From: Clostridia bacterium
GTDB lineage: Bacteria; Bacillota; Clostridia; UBA1381
Assembly: GCA_017483065.1 (NCBI GenBank)
Contig: JAFULX010000091.1
Coordinates: forward strand, 1 to 49,589
DNA: 49,589 nt
Direction of reading: 5' to 3'
Positions 1 through 8,857 of this stretch are shown here, piece by piece (positions within the stretch are counted from its first letter, which is position 1; each line of letters opens with the position of its first letter). The position numbers were made by a program, and so were the translations under genes. The notes under the pieces were generated by a model. The model had not been told where the DNA came from. It worked only from the letters and a program-made list of their open reading frames with translations, and ran no database searches.

Positions 1-150
1 AAGGTGCATTGTTCGGTGCTTGCCGAGGAGGCTATCAAGGCGGCAATCGACAACTACAAAAGCCGTCAGGGTGTTAATCTCGGTGCGTCACATTGCAGCG
101 ATTGCAGTGAGTGCTGTCACAAATGCGGCGATACAGAAAGTGATAAATAA
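1..150 (+). CDS. iscU: IscU/NifU-like iron-sulfur cluster scaffold, C-terminal end only
   Basis: Only the last 49 codons lie in the window, so the start is missing. The frame opens with KVHCSVLAEEAIKAAIDNY, the C-terminal signature of U-type Fe-S scaffold proteins, including the third cluster-ligand cysteine (HCSVLAEEAI). The family assembles Fe-S clusters with sulfur from a cysteine desulfurase (IscS/NifS), which would be expected just upstream. The tail is odd: after the normal end of the fold there are about 20 further residues rich in cysteine (CSDCSECCHKCGD). A hairpin with a T tract lies 59 bases after the stop. The family call is firm; whether the tail binds metal is inference. Confidence 0.85.
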   Translation, partial: KVHCSVLAEEAIKAAIDNYKSRQGVNLGASHCSDCSECCHKCGDTESDK

Positions 151-163
151 TTTCAATAAACTG

Positions 164-192
164 TTGCAAGATTGAAATTAATATGTTAAAAT
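164..192 (+). promoter_or_regulatory. Sigma-A-type promoter upstream of pyrH
   Basis: TTGCAA (164-169), a 17-base spacer and TAAAAT (187-192), with a TG extension at 184-185. Transcription would start near 199, just before the hairpin at 209-244, so pyrH would have a leader containing a terminator-like structure. It may instead be a chance match in an A+T-rich spacer. Confidence 0.5.
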
Positions 193-208
193 AGAATAAA
201 CACAGACA

Positions 209-251
209 GGGAATACATTTTTTGGAAAAATTTAATGTATTCCCGTTTTTT
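209..251 (+). terminator. Intrinsic terminator or attenuator between iscU and pyrH
   Basis: Perfect 11-base arms (209-219 with 234-244), a 14-base loop and six T (246-251). It can end iscU transcription, but because a promoter-like sequence lies upstream of it, it may also act as an attenuator in the pyrH leader. Confidence 0.7.
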
Positions 252-291
252 AAGAAAAAACCTTTTATAAGGGGTAAACGGAGGCTCGAAA

Positions 292-1011
292 ATGGAAGCA
301 AAATATAAGAAAATTCTGCTCAAGGTCAGCGGCGAGGCACTTGCAGGCGACAAAGGTCACGGTCTTGATGAGGGAACGCTGTCCGCAGTTTCACAGAGTA
401 TCAAAAAGGTAGTCGATATGGGCGTCAAGGTGTCCATAGTAGTCGGCGGCGGCAATATCTGGCGTGGCAGAAGCAGCGAGAATATGGATAGAACAAGAGC
501 CGACCATATGGGAATGCTTGCAACCGTTATCAACGCACTCGGACTATGCTCCGCACTCGAGGCTTGCGGTGTGGAAACGAGAGTACAGTCTGCGATTGAA
601 ATGCGTGCCGTTGCCGAGCCGTACATAAGAGGTAAGGCTGTAAGACATCTTGATAAGGGCAGAGTGGTAATATTTGCCGCAGGTACGGGCAATCCCTTTA
701 TGTCAACCGATACGGCAGCAGCACTTCGTGCGGTTGAAACCGAGGCGGATATAATCCTGCTTGCAAAGAAGGTGGACGCAGTTTACGATTCCGACCCCAA
801 ATTAAACCCCAATGCGAAAAGGTACGATTCGCTATCCTTCTCCGACATACTCGGCAAGAATTTGGGCGTTATGGACTCCACCGCAGCGTCTATGTGCCGT
901 GACAACGATATGTCAATCCTTGTTTTCGGTCTAGACGACCCCGAAAATATTGTAAGAGCGGTTTCAGGCGAGAGAATAGGAACACTGGTAAGTAATACAG
1001 GTGAAAGATAA
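292..1011 (+). CDS. pyrH: UMP kinase
   Basis: 239-residue bacterial UMP kinase of the amino acid kinase fold, which phosphorylates UMP to UDP with ATP in the cytoplasm. Visible features are the N-terminal [11 protein letters not shown] phosphate-binding strand, the [10 protein letters not shown] glycine loop (about residues 51-60), [18 protein letters not shown], and the C-terminal nucleotide region with [12 protein letters not shown] and [11 protein letters not shown]. Length is normal for the family. The ATG is preceded by GGAGG at good spacing. It heads the run pyrH-frr-uppS-cdsA-dxr-rseP-ispG, and pyrH-frr linkage is a common bacterial arrangement. The UTP-binding pocket of these enzymes usually allows feedback control; the leader hairpin before the gene might add regulation, which is inference. 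Confidence 0.98.
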   Translation: MEAKYKKILLKVSGEALAGDKGHGLDEGTLSAVSQSIKKVVDMGVKVSIVVGGGNIWRGRSSENMDRTRADHMGMLATVINALGLCSALEACGVETRVQSAIEMRAVAEPYIRGKAVRHLDKGRVVIFAAGTGNPFMSTDTAAALRAVETEADIILLAKKVDAVYDSDPKLNPNAKRYDSLSFSDILGKNLGVMDSTAASMCRDNDMSILVFGLDDPENIVRAVSGERIGTLVSNTGER

Positions 1012-1032
1012 TAAAGAAAGGAAGTAAATATT

Positions 1033-1584
1033 ATGTCAAAGTATCCCGAAATAGAAGAAAGAATGAACAAAAGAGTGGACGGCTTCCACTCCGAGCTTAA
1101 AACAATCAGAGCAGGCAGAGCAAATGCGTCTGTCCTCGATAAGGTTGCCATTGACTACTACGGCACACCGACACCCATTCAGCAGGTAGGCTCAATCTCA
1201 TCACCCGAGCCGAGAATGCTGGTAATCCAGCCGTGGGACGCATCTGTACTCGGCGAGATTGAAAAGGCAATCAATAAGTCGGAAATCGGCATCACACCGC
1301 AGAATGACGGCAAGGTTATCCGCCTCAACTTCCCGCCCCTTACAGAGGAACGCAGAAAAGAGCTTGTTAAGCAGGTGAAGAAGTACTCCGAGGAGGCAAA
1401 GGTGCAGATTAGAAACGCACGCCGTGACGCAATGGAGGACTACAAGACCAAGAAGAAGAATTCGGAAATCACCGAGGACGATTTGAAGGGAATTGAGAAG
1501 GATATTCAGAACCTCACCGACAAGTATATCAAGGAAATCGACGATATAACTGCCGATAAGGAAAAGGAAATTCTCGAGGTATAA
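1033..1584 (+). CDS. frr: Ribosome recycling factor
   Basis: 183 residues, the usual RRF length. RRF works with EF-G to split post-termination ribosomes. The sequence has the family landmarks: [19 protein letters not shown] near the N-terminus, the VDYYG-like segment [17 protein letters not shown], and the charged C-terminal helix ([26 protein letters not shown] split over the track, then the DKEKEILEV end). The start is set by GAAAGGAAG 10 bases upstream of ATG. It follows pyrH by 21 bases and is certainly co-transcribed with it. A short hairpin with five T follows the stop and may reduce transcription into uppS. Confidence 0.98.
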   Translation: MSKYPEIEERMNKRVDGFHSELKTIRAGRANASVLDKVAIDYYGTPTPIQQVGSISSPEPRMLVIQPWDASVLGEIEKAINKSEIGITPQNDGKVIRLNFPPLTEERRKELVKQVKKYSEEAKVQIRNARRDAMEDYKTKKKNSEITEDDLKGIEKDIQNLTDKYIKEIDDITADKEKEILEV

Positions 1585-1604
1585 TAAATTTTATAAACGG
1601 AATT

Positions 1605-1625
1605 GCGGACTTATGTCCGCTTTTT
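1605..1625 (+). terminator. Weak intrinsic terminator between frr and uppS
   Basis: A 6-base stem GCGGAC/GTCCGC (1605-1610 with 1615-1620), a TTAT tetraloop and five T (1621-1625). It lies inside an operon that is normally continuous, so partial read-through is likely. Confidence 0.55.
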
Positions 1626-1651
1626 CCGCATTATCGGGAAAGGATTTTGCT

Positions 1652-2389
1652 ATGTTTTTTAAGAAAAAGAAGCCTTCGGCGATTGATATGGAAAATCTCC
1701 CGAAGCATATCGGCGTGATAATGGACGGCAACGGCAGATGGGCGAAAAAGCGTGGTCTGCCGAGGAGTGCAGGGCATAAAGCAGGTGCCGACTCACTCAA
1801 AAAAATTGTTACAGCGTGTAACAAAATGGGTATCCGCTACATAACCGTATATGCCTTTTCCACCGAGAACTGGTCACGTCCGAAGGAGGAGGTTGACTAC
1901 CTGATGAACCTTCTTTTAGGGTATCTGCGTGACGCAGAGAACACGCTTGCGGGCGAAAATGTCGTAATCCGTGCCATCGGCTCACGAGCCGAGCTTTCGG
2001 AGGAAATACAGGAGCAGATTATAAAAACCGAGGCATTTACGGCGAATAATACAGGAATTGTAATGAATATTGCTCTCAACTACGGTGCGAGGGAGGAGCT
2101 TACAACCGCAGTACGGGGTATCGCAGATGACGTTCAAAAGGGAGAAATAACTGTGGGAGATATCAGTCCCGAGCTTATATCTTCAAGGCTCTACACGGGC
2201 GGACAGCCCGACCCCGACCTCTTAATCCGCACAAGCGGTGAGATACGGCTTTCCAACTTTATGCTGTGGCAGCTTGCCTATTCGGAGATGTATTTCACCG
2301 ACAAGCTGTGGCCCGACTTTACCGTGCGTGACCTTGAGGACGCAATAATCGAATACCAGAGAAGAAACCGCCGTTTCGGCGGAGTATAA
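1652..2389 (+). CDS. uppS: Undecaprenyl (polyprenyl) diphosphate synthase
   Basis: 245 residues when started at 1652, where GGGAAAGGA sits at proper spacing; an in-frame ATG at 1613 has no ribosome site and falls inside the preceding hairpin. The cis-prenyltransferase condenses isopentenyl diphosphate onto farnesyl diphosphate to make the C55 lipid carrier for wall polymers. Signature motifs are HIGVIMDGNGRWAKKRG with the catalytic Asp, GHKAG, AFSTENW and the C-terminal RTSGEIRLSNFMLWQLAYSE. The neighbours cdsA and dxr/ispG supply phospholipid and isoprenoid precursors, a classic grouping. The N-terminal lysine-rich stretch (FFKKKK) is slightly longer than usual. Confidence 0.97.
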   Translation: MFFKKKKPSAIDMENLPKHIGVIMDGNGRWAKKRGLPRSAGHKAGADSLKKIVTACNKMGIRYITVYAFSTENWSRPKEEVDYLMNLLLGYLRDAENTLAGENVVIRAIGSRAELSEEIQEQIIKTEAFTANNTGIVMNIALNYGAREELTTAVRGIADDVQKGEITVGDISPELISSRLYTGGQPDPDLLIRTSGEIRLSNFMLWQLAYSEMYFTDKLWPDFTVRDLEDAIIEYQRRNRRFGGV

Positions 2390-2403
2390 CAGGAGGAGAG
2401 TTT

Positions 2404-3207
2404 ATGCTGACACGGATTTTGACAGCACTAATCGGAATTGTCGTTTTTTTTGCGGTGCTTGCACTGCCGCAACAGGTGTTCACGCTTATAGTATTCGCCG
2501 TTACGGCTGTTATGCTCGGTGAAATGTACGGCGTTTTAAAATGCGGACGTCTTGTAGATGCGGTCGGATTTCTTTCGGGAGCGGCTGTGTTTGTGCCTAT
2601 GCTGCTTTCGGGCAAAGGCTTTGGTCTTGCACTTGCCGTTGTGATTATGCTCTATCTTTTCACGATTGTTTTCCTTCACGGAAAAAGAAATTGCAAAGAT
2701 GTTCTTGCACACGGCTTTGTTACGCTGTTTCTTACATTTTTTATGAGCTATATTGTCCGTATAAGACTTGAATTTCCCACTTGGGCGGTGCTTTGGGTGT
2801 TCATAATTGCGTGGTTTACCGACTCGGGTGCATATTTTGCAGGTGTATTTCTCGGCAAGCATAAGCTTGTACCTCACATCAGCCCGAAAAAGACAGTTGA
2901 GGGTGCGGTCGGCGGCGTTGTGCTGTGCGTGATAGCCAGTGCGGTATATGCGTATATTCTTAACGTCTATGCGGCAGGCGAAAAGGAAATTGCCGTTGAT
3001 TTGTTTGTAGCATTTATGCTTATGGGACTTGTCGGCTCGGTGCTTTCGCAGTTCGGCGACCTTGTTGCCTCCTGTATCAAGCGTGACTACGAGATTAAGG
3101 ACTACGGCTCGATTCTTCCCGGCCACGGCGGTCTGATGGATAGATTTGACAGCGTGGTGTTTATTGCACCCTTTGTTTATTATGCTATACGTCTGATTGT
3201 TATGTAA
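2404..3207 (+). CDS. cdsA: Phosphatidate cytidylyltransferase (CDP-diglyceride synthase)
   Basis: 267-residue integral membrane enzyme that makes CDP-diacylglycerol from CTP and phosphatidic acid. The family signature is present near the C-terminus: SCIKRDYEIKDYGSILPGHG followed by GLMDRFDS. Several hydrophobic segments run through the protein, starting with ILTALIGIVVFFAVLALP. The ATG follows an AGGAGGAG ribosome site; the gap to uppS is 14 bases. The downstream dxr start lies 13 bases beyond the cdsA stop. Confidence 0.97.
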   Translation: MLTRILTALIGIVVFFAVLALPQQVFTLIVFAVTAVMLGEMYGVLKCGRLVDAVGFLSGAAVFVPMLLSGKGFGLALAVVIMLYLFTIVFLHGKRNCKDVLAHGFVTLFLTFFMSYIVRIRLEFPTWAVLWVFIIAWFTDSGAYFAGVFLGKHKLVPHISPKKTVEGAVGGVVLCVIASAVYAYILNVYAAGEKEIAVDLFVAFMLMGLVGSVLSQFGDLVASCIKRDYEIKDYGSILPGHGGLMDRFDSVVFIAPFVYYAIRLIVM

Positions 3208-3220
3208 AGAAGGTATATAT

Positions 3221-4375
3221 ATGGAAATAAAGCATAATATATCAATACTGGGGGCAACAGGCTCTATCGGTACACAGACGCTCGATATTGTAAGGGAAAA
3301 CCCTGATATAAGCGTGCGTGCAATCGCCGCACACAAGAACATTAAGCTTTTAGAGGAGCAGGCGAGGGAGTTTAACCCCGATTTCGTGTCGGTTACCGAC
3401 GAAAAAGCCGCCGCAGAGCTTAAAATCAAACTTGCCGATACCTCTGTGCGTGTGCTTTCGGGCGAGAGCGGACTTATCGAAACAGCGACGGCGGACGGTG
3501 CGGATACCGTTGTTACCGCAGTAGTCGGCATTGCAGGCTTAAAGCCTACAATCGAGGCTATAAAAGCAAGGAAAAATATCGCCCTTGCCAACAAGGAAAC
3601 CCTTGTTACGGGCGGTCATATAGTAACGGCTCTTGCAAGGGAGTACGGCTCGGCACTTTTGCCCGTAGACAGCGAGCATAGTGCGATTTTCCAATCCCTG
3701 CAAGGCTCACGGGACAAAAGCGAGATTAAGAAAATTCTCTTAACCGCCTCGGGCGGACCGTTTTTCGGCAAGACGAGAGCAGAGCTTGCGGACGTAACAC
3801 CTGCCGACGCACTCAAGCACCCGAACTGGGATATGGGTGCTAAGGTTACAATCGACTCGTCCACCCTTGTCAATAAGGGACTTGAGGTGATGGAGGCACG
3901 GTGGCTGTTTGGTGTTGATATCGACGATATAGAGGTGCTTGTACACCGTCAGAGTGTAGTTCACTCGGCAGTTGAATTTTGCGACAATGCCGTGATTGCA
4001 CAGCTCGGCACGCCCGATATGCGTCTGCCTATCCAGTATGCGATTACCTATCCGTACCGCAGACCGATGAGCGGTAATGTACTTGATTTTACAAGGTATA
4101 ATACACTAACCTTTGCAAAGCCCGACACCGACACGTTTTTTGCGTTGTCCCTTGCGTTCGAGGCGGGCAGAAAGGGCGGAATACTGCCGACGGTATTCAA
4201 CAGTGCCGACGAGGCGGCGGTTGAGCTGTTTTTAGCAGGAAAAATAGGATATCTTGATATTGCCGACCGTATAGCGGCGGCTATGCAGAATGCTCCGTGC
4301 GTACAAAATCCGACCATTGACGAGATTTTTGAGGCGGACGCATATGCACGTGATTTTGTGAAAAACAGGAGTTGA
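3221..4375 (+). CDS. dxr: 1-deoxy-D-xylulose 5-phosphate reductoisomerase
   Basis: 384 residues from the ATG at 3221, chosen because AAGAAGG lies just upstream and because the NADPH-binding strand ISILGATGSIGTQTLD then begins near residue 7. A start at 3197 would overlap cdsA and lacks a ribosome site. The enzyme makes 2-C-methyl-D-erythritol 4-phosphate in the MEP isoprenoid pathway. Seen motifs: ALANKETLVTGG, LPVDSEHSAIFQ (metal and substrate site), TASGGPF, HPNWDMGAKVTIDSSTLVNK and GLEVMEARWLF. With ispG downstream, two MEP steps lie in one operon with uppS. Confidence 0.98.
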   Translation: MEIKHNISILGATGSIGTQTLDIVRENPDISVRAIAAHKNIKLLEEQAREFNPDFVSVTDEKAAAELKIKLADTSVRVLSGESGLIETATADGADTVVTAVVGIAGLKPTIEAIKARKNIALANKETLVTGGHIVTALAREYGSALLPVDSEHSAIFQSLQGSRDKSEIKKILLTASGGPFFGKTRAELADVTPADALKHPNWDMGAKVTIDSSTLVNKGLEVMEARWLFGVDIDDIEVLVHRQSVVHSAVEFCDNAVIAQLGTPDMRLPIQYAITYPYRRPMSGNVLDFTRYNTLTFAKPDTDTFFALSLAFEAGRKGGILPTVFNSADEAAVELFLAGKIGYLDIADRIAAAMQNAPCVQNPTIDEIFEADAYARDFVKNRS

Positions 4376-4381
4376 TAGCGA

Positions 4382-5530
4382 GTGCTGACCGCATTGGTGA
4401 CAGTTGTAATATTTCTTGTGATGATTTCCCTGCACGAGCTTGGCCATTTTACGATAGCAAAGCTGTGCGGCGTTGAGGTCAGCGAATTTGCGATAGGAAT
4501 GGGTCCTGCCATCTTCAAAAAGCAGGGGAGGGAAACCCTGTATTCGGTAAGAATTTTGCCAATCGGCGGTTACTGCAAATTAGAGGGCGAGGACGATGTA
4601 AGCGATAACCCAAGAGCCTTCTGCAACCAAAAGCTGTGGAAACGCTTTGCAGTTGTAGTGGCAGGTGCGGTTGTGAATGTAGTGCTCGGCTTTGTGATTT
4701 TCGCAGTTATCGCCTCGCAGAGCGCACCATATGCAACAAACCGTATTGCAAGTCTTGACGAACGCTCGTCAATGTATGCCGCAGGTGTTATGAGCGGTGA
4801 TAAAATTGTCGAAATCAACGGCAGAAATATTAGCTTTTACCGTGATATCAGCCTTTATAAATCGGAAATCACAGGTGCGGAAAATGTCGAAATGACGGTC
4901 AAGCGTGACGGTGCAAGGCTGAAATTCACCTTTCCGCTAAGCCAAATGACAGGCACGAGAGTTTACGGAGCTGACGGCGTAACAGATACCACCACTATGA
5001 ACGGTATTACCGAGGTGGAGGAATACGCATATGCTGAGGGGTATGAGATACCGCCCGAAATGATAGGCAAGGAGGTCAGCATTGACAGCCTTATGCTCGG
5101 CTTTTCACCCGAAATGGTGGAAATGACGCCGCTGACGCTTATAAATGAAGCGTACTGCAACACGAAATTTGTCGTAAAGCTTGTTTATCGGTCGCTTTGG
5201 GATATGGTCAGCGGAAAAGCAGGACTGGAGCAGGTTTCAGGACCTGTCGGAGTGGTTGACGCAGTAAATACGGCGGTAAAATCGGACTACGGCTTAATGT
5301 CTGTGCTGTCACTTACGGCACTTCTCACGATAAATTTGGGAGTATTCAATCTCCTGCCTCTCCCCGCACTTGACGGCGGCAGACTTTTCTTTATGATAAT
5401 AGAGCTTTTCAGAGGAAAACCCGTACCGCCCGAAAAGGAAGGTATGGTACACGCAATCGGATTATTGCTCTTACTGATATTTGCGGCACTTATTTCTGCA
5501 AAGGATATCATAATGCTTATAAACAGGTAG
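4382..5530 (+). CDS. rseP: RIP metalloprotease RseP (site-2 protease family)
   Basis: 382-residue intramembrane zinc protease starting with GTG, with CAGGAG upstream. The first transmembrane helix carries HELGH (residues 18-22), the zinc-binding motif; the second part of the active site is NLLPLPALDGGR near the C-terminus. Between them lies a PDZ region (about residues 120-200, RIASLDERSSMYAAGVMSGD). Family members cleave anti-sigma factors and remnant signal peptides in the membrane; in spore formers a different family member (SpoIVFB) processes pro-sigma-K, but the length, PDZ domain and operon position point to RseP/RasP. It starts six bases after dxr. Confidence 0.95.
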   Translation: MLTALVTVVIFLVMISLHELGHFTIAKLCGVEVSEFAIGMGPAIFKKQGRETLYSVRILPIGGYCKLEGEDDVSDNPRAFCNQKLWKRFAVVVAGAVVNVVLGFVIFAVIASQSAPYATNRIASLDERSSMYAAGVMSGDKIVEINGRNISFYRDISLYKSEITGAENVEMTVKRDGARLKFTFPLSQMTGTRVYGADGVTDTTTMNGITEVEEYAYAEGYEIPPEMIGKEVSIDSLMLGFSPEMVEMTPLTLINEAYCNTKFVVKLVYRSLWDMVSGKAGLEQVSGPVGVVDAVNTAVKSDYGLMSVLSLTALLTINLGVFNLLPLPALDGGRLFFMIIELFRGKPVPPEKEGMVHAIGLLLLLIFAALISAKDIIMLINR

Positions 5531-5590
5531 GGACGGCTGGTTAAAATCGTCCGCAGCCTTGATAGAAACATATTGAAAGGATAAAATCTG

Positions 5591-6631
5591 ATGAAAAGGA
5601 TAGTCACAGTCGGCGGTGTCAAAATCGGCGGAGATAACCCGATTTCGATACAGTCGATGACCAATACAGATACAAGAGATGTTAAGAGTACCGTTTCGCA
5701 GATTTCACGGCTTGCCGAGGCGGGCTGTGAGATTGTGCGTGTTGCCGTACCCGATATGGAGGCGGCACAGGCGGTTTCTGAGATAAAAAAGCAGATTACT
5801 CTGCCCCTTGTTGCCGATATACATTTTGATTACCGCCTTGCACTCGAGGTTATTCGTGGCGGTGTTGATAAGGTGCGTATTAACCCAGGCAATATCGGCA
5901 GCCGAGAAAATGTAAAAGCGGTTGCGGACGCTTGCCGCCAGCGGAATATTCCGATAAGAATTGGCGTAAACGGCGGCTCTTTGGAAAAGGAGCTATTGCA
6001 AAAATACGGCAGACCGTCTGCCGAAGCACTTGTCGAAAGTGCCTTGGGTCATATTAAAATTTTAGAGGATTTGGACTTTGGCGATATCGTAGTTTCCATC
6101 AAGGTTTCAGACGTTCCGACGATGATAGAAGCATACCGCCGTTTTGATAAAATCAGCGACATACCGTTACATATCGGCGTGACCGAGGCAGGCACGCTGA
6201 AGAGCGGAATTATCAAGTCGAGTGCGGGACTTGGTGCACTTTTGGCGGAGGATATCGGCAATACAATGCGTGTTTCGCTGACCGCCGACCCCGTCGAGGA
6301 AATTTATGCTGCCCGTGATATTTTGAAGGTTATGGGCAAGAGAAAGAGCGGCGCAATGCTCGTTTCCTGTCCGACCTGCGGCAGAACGAGAATTGACCTC
6401 ATACCGCTTGCCGAGAAGGTGGAGCGAATGATTTCGGGTATTGAAAAGCCGATTAAGGTTGCTGTTATGGGCTGTGCAGTAAACGGCCCGGGCGAGGCTC
6501 GTGAAGCGGATATCGGCATTGCGGGCGGAAACGGCGAGGGACTTATCTTCAAAAAGGGCGAAATTTTGAGAAAAGTCCCCGAGGACAGGCTTTTAGATGA
6601 GCTTAAAGCGGAGATAGACAAGCTTTTATAA
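5591..6631 (+). CDS. ispG: 4-hydroxy-3-methylbut-2-enyl diphosphate synthase (flavodoxin type)
   Basis: 346-residue Fe-S enzyme of the MEP pathway, also called GcpE. The TIM-barrel part opens with [20 protein letters not shown] and includes [14 protein letters not shown] and INPGNIG. The C-terminal cluster-binding part has [12 protein letters not shown] and [18 protein letters not shown], giving the three cysteines and the glutamate that hold the 4Fe-4S cluster. GAAAGGA precedes the ATG. There is a 60-base spacer after rseP. A scaffold gene for Fe-S assembly lies at the left window edge. Confidence 0.98.
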   Translation: MKRIVTVGGVKIGGDNPISIQSMTNTDTRDVKSTVSQISRLAEAGCEIVRVAVPDMEAAQAVSEIKKQITLPLVADIHFDYRLALEVIRGGVDKVRINPGNIGSRENVKAVADACRQRNIPIRIGVNGGSLEKELLQKYGRPSAEALVESALGHIKILEDLDFGDIVVSIKVSDVPTMIEAYRRFDKISDIPLHIGVTEAGTLKSGIIKSSAGLGALLAEDIGNTMRVSLTADPVEEIYAARDILKVMGKRKSGAMLVSCPTCGRTRIDLIPLAEKVERMISGIEKPIKVAVMGCAVNGPGEAREADIGIAGGNGEGLIFKKGEILRKVPEDRLLDELKAEIDKLL

Positions 6632-6648
6632 GAAAGGAATTACAGCAG

Positions 6649-7074
6649 ATGAAAAAAATATTGGTTGTAAACGGCCCGAATTTGAATATGCTCGGCATCA
6701 GAGAGACTGGCGTGTATGGCAACGAAAATTACGATGCCCTCTGCGAAAAAATCAAGGAAAAGGCAGAGTCGCTCGGTGTTGAGGTTGAGTGCTTTCAGAG
6801 CAATTCCGAGGGCGGAATTATAGACAAAATCCAGAGCGTGTACGGCAAAGCTGACGGAATTATTATTAACCCAGGTGCATACACGCACTATTCCTACGCA
6901 ATCCACGATTGCATAAAGTCGGTTTCTATCCCGACAATCGAGGTACATATCTCCAATATCCACACCCGTGAGGAGTTCCGTCACAAGTCGGTGACAGCAC
7001 CTGCGTGCGTCGGACAGATTTGCGGACTTGGCTTTAAGGGATATTTACTGGCATTGGAGGCACTTTGCGAATGA
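6649..7074 (+). CDS. aroQ: Type II 3-dehydroquinate dehydratase
   Basis: 141 residues, matching the dodecameric type II enzyme that removes water from 3-dehydroquinate in the shikimate pathway. Motifs: VVNGPNLNMLGIRETGVYG with the catalytic Tyr, QSNSEGGIIDKI, IINPGAYTHYSYAI, and EVHISNIHTREEFRHKS with the catalytic His. GAAAGGAATT precedes the ATG. It follows ispG by 17 bases and its stop overlaps the start of the next gene (ATGA), so the two are translationally coupled. Confidence 0.97.
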   Translation: MKKILVVNGPNLNMLGIRETGVYGNENYDALCEKIKEKAESLGVEVECFQSNSEGGIIDKIQSVYGKADGIIINPGAYTHYSYAIHDCIKSVSIPTIEVHISNIHTREEFRHKSVTAPACVGQICGLGFKGYLLALEALCE

Positions 7075-8117
7075 GCAGAATAGAACGGCTCAGAGCGGTC
7101 TTGCCTGAAAATACGGCGGCATATATCACCGCATACCCCGACATTTTCTACTATTCAGGCTTTCAGAGCGAGGACGCACGGCTCATAATTTCTGCCAAAA
7201 AGGCGATAATAATTACCGATTCACGCTATACCCTTCAGGCACGTGTTCAGGCACCCGAATTTGAGCTGTACGACATAAAAAACGGCTTGAAGGGTGCATT
7301 TGAGCTTGTTTCTGAGGAAAAAATCCTCTTTCAGGAGGAAAATCTCTCGGTTAAAAGCTACAACGCACTTTGTGCGGATATATGTAAAAAAACCTTTGAA
7401 GCATCAAACGGAGCAATTTCAAAGCCCAGAGAAATAAAGGACAGCGGCGAAATCGCAAAAATCCGTGCCGCCGAGGAGCTTGGCGACAGAGCTTTTTCCT
7501 ATATATTGGAAAGAATTGCCGTCGGCAGGCAGGAGCGTGAAATTGCACTTGAGCTTGAGTTTTTTATGCGTCAGAACGGTGCTTCGGGATTGTCCTTTGA
7601 AACTATCGCCGCAAGCGGTGTGCGTTCTGCAATGCCGCACGGTGTGGCAAGCGATAAGGTGATTGAAAAGGGCGATTTGCTCACCCTTGATTTCGGCTGT
7701 GTGCTTGACGGCTACTGCTCCGATATGACTCGAACGGTTGCTGTCGGTGAGCTTTCCGAAAGAGCAAGGGAAATTTATGAGGTTGTGAAAAAGGCACAGC
7801 AGACGGCACTTGACGTAATTTCCGAGGGTGTGAAGCTTTCCGCTGTTGATAAGGCGGCGAGGGACGTTATACGCACGTCAGGCTACGGCGAAAATTTCGG
7901 ACACGCACTCGGTCACAGCGTCGGCATTGAAATTCACGAAAATCCGTGCTTTTCGCCACGTGCGGAGGGCGTGGTGCAAAAGGGCAATGTAATCACGGTT
8001 GAGCCTGGGATTTATATTGACGGCTTCGGCGGTGTGCGTATTGAGGACGTGGTTGCGATTACCGAAAAAGGTACTGAAATATTGTCAAAAAGCACTAAAG
8101 AGCTTATAATTTTGTGA
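7071..8117 (+). CDS. M24-family Xaa-Pro peptidase
   Basis: 348 residues. A start at ATG 7071 is preferred over the TTG two codons earlier because of the ATGA overlap with aroQ and the GGAGG at good spacing. The C-terminal pita-bread fold carries the five metal ligands of M24 enzymes: LTLDFGCVLDGYCSDMTRTV (two Asp), GHALGHSVGIEIHE (His), VITVEPGIYI (Glu) and GVRIEDVV (Glu). The N-terminal domain is the creatinase-like fold of aminopeptidase P and prolidase. Such enzymes remove N-terminal residues before proline or split X-Pro dipeptides in the cytoplasm; the sequence does not decide between pepP and pepQ. Placement just before efp is common in Bacillota. Confidence 0.93.
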   Translation: MSRIERLRAVLPENTAAYITAYPDIFYYSGFQSEDARLIISAKKAIIITDSRYTLQARVQAPEFELYDIKNGLKGAFELVSEEKILFQEENLSVKSYNALCADICKKTFEASNGAISKPREIKDSGEIAKIRAAEELGDRAFSYILERIAVGRQEREIALELEFFMRQNGASGLSFETIAASGVRSAMPHGVASDKVIEKGDLLTLDFGCVLDGYCSDMTRTVAVGELSERAREIYEVVKKAQQTALDVISEGVKLSAVDKAARDVIRTSGYGENFGHALGHSVGIEIHENPCFSPRAEGVVQKGNVITVEPGIYIDGFGGVRIEDVVAITEKGTEILSKSTKELIIL

Positions 8118-8155
8118 TAAAAAAGCAACTATTTTATAATTATTGTAAAAAAGAC

Positions 8156-8184
8156 TTGTAATTTTAGGAAAAATATATTAAAAT
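8156..8184 (+). promoter_or_regulatory. Promoter of efp
   Basis: TTGTAA (8156-8161), 17-base spacer, TAAAAT (8179-8184). The predicted start near 8191 gives a leader of about 30 bases with GGAGG before the efp ATG. Confidence 0.65.
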
Positions 8185-8219
8185 ATGAGTAATAATACCA
8201 AGAGTGGAGGAAAACAGTT

Positions 8220-8777
8220 ATGATTATGGCCGGAGATTTCAGAAACGGTGTAACATTTGAGCAGGACGGAAACGTATTTCAGGTTGTTGAGTTCCAGCAC
8301 GTAAAGCCGGGAAAGGGTGCGGCATTCGTAAGAACAAAGCTTAAGAATGTCATCACAGGCGGTGTGGTAGAAAAGACCTTCCGTCCGACCGAGAAGATGC
8401 CCAAGGCTCACATTGAAAGAAAGAATATGGAATATTCCTATAACGACGGCGACCTTTACTACTTTATGGATCAGGAAACCTTTGATATGGTTCCTATCGG
8501 TAAGGAGCAGGTTGGCGACGCACTTAAATTCGTAAAGGAAAATATGGTTTGTATGATTTTGTCCTACAAGGGCAGCGTGTTCGGTATCGAGCCGCCTACC
8601 TTCGTAGAGCTTGCCATTGCAGAAACCGAGCCTGGCTTCAAGGGTGATACCGCAACAGGTGCAACCAAGCCCGCAACCCTCGAAACAGGTGCAGTAATTC
8701 AGGTTCCCCTCTTCGTTGACGGCTCTGACATCATCAGAGTAGATACAAGAACGGGCGAATATATGGAAAGAGTTTAA
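8220..8777 (+). CDS. efp: Translation elongation factor P
   Basis: 185 residues in three beta-barrel domains, the family length. EF-P relieves ribosome stalling at proline runs. Visible: [30 protein letters not shown], whose last Lys in PGKG is the position of the tip residue that is modified in some species, and the C-terminal [11 protein letters not shown]-like end ([12 protein letters not shown]). The ATG at 8220 has GGAGG nine bases away; an ATG six bases on is less well spaced. It has its own promoter, so it may be transcribed apart from the upstream operon. Confidence 0.98.
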   Translation: MIMAGDFRNGVTFEQDGNVFQVVEFQHVKPGKGAAFVRTKLKNVITGGVVEKTFRPTEKMPKAHIERKNMEYSYNDGDLYYFMDQETFDMVPIGKEQVGDALKFVKENMVCMILSYKGSVFGIEPPTFVELAIAETEPGFKGDTATGATKPATLETGAVIQVPLFVDGSDIIRVDTRTGEYMERV

Positions 8778-8806
8778 GATTGGTCAAAATTAAGATTGGT
8801 CAAAAT
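8775..8806 (+). repeat. 16-bp tandem duplication at the efp stop
   Basis: Two perfect copies of TAAGATTGGTCAAAAT (8775-8790 and 8791-8806). The first begins with the efp stop codon. It looks like a recent slippage duplication. Confidence 0.85.
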
Positions 8807-8827
8807 TCCGTAATTAACCATTTTTCG

Positions 8828-8857
8828 CAGCTCGGAGTACGCTGTTGCTGTTTGAAA
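8828..8857 (+). repeat. Dispersed hairpin element, copy A (shortened)
   Basis: Contains GCTCGGAGTAC (8830-8840), identical to the core of the copies at 28052 and 46209, then a diverged right half. CAGC (8828-8831) can pair with GCTG (8847-8850). It lies between efp and the next gene, on the same strand as both. The second half of the core (GTACGCCGTCG) is missing. Confidence 0.6.

Noticed and set aside
1613-1651. Upstream ATG start for uppS
   Set aside because: No ribosome site and it lies within the frr-uppS hairpin; ATG 1652 has GGGAAAGGA.
2536-3594. Long open frame (352 codons) on the minus strand opposite cdsA and dxr
   Set aside because: It spans two well-identified genes, has low-complexity Lys/His-rich translation and no ribosome site; a codon-bias shadow.
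8120-8219. Riboswitch before efp
   Set aside because: The predicted leader is only about 30 bases, too short.
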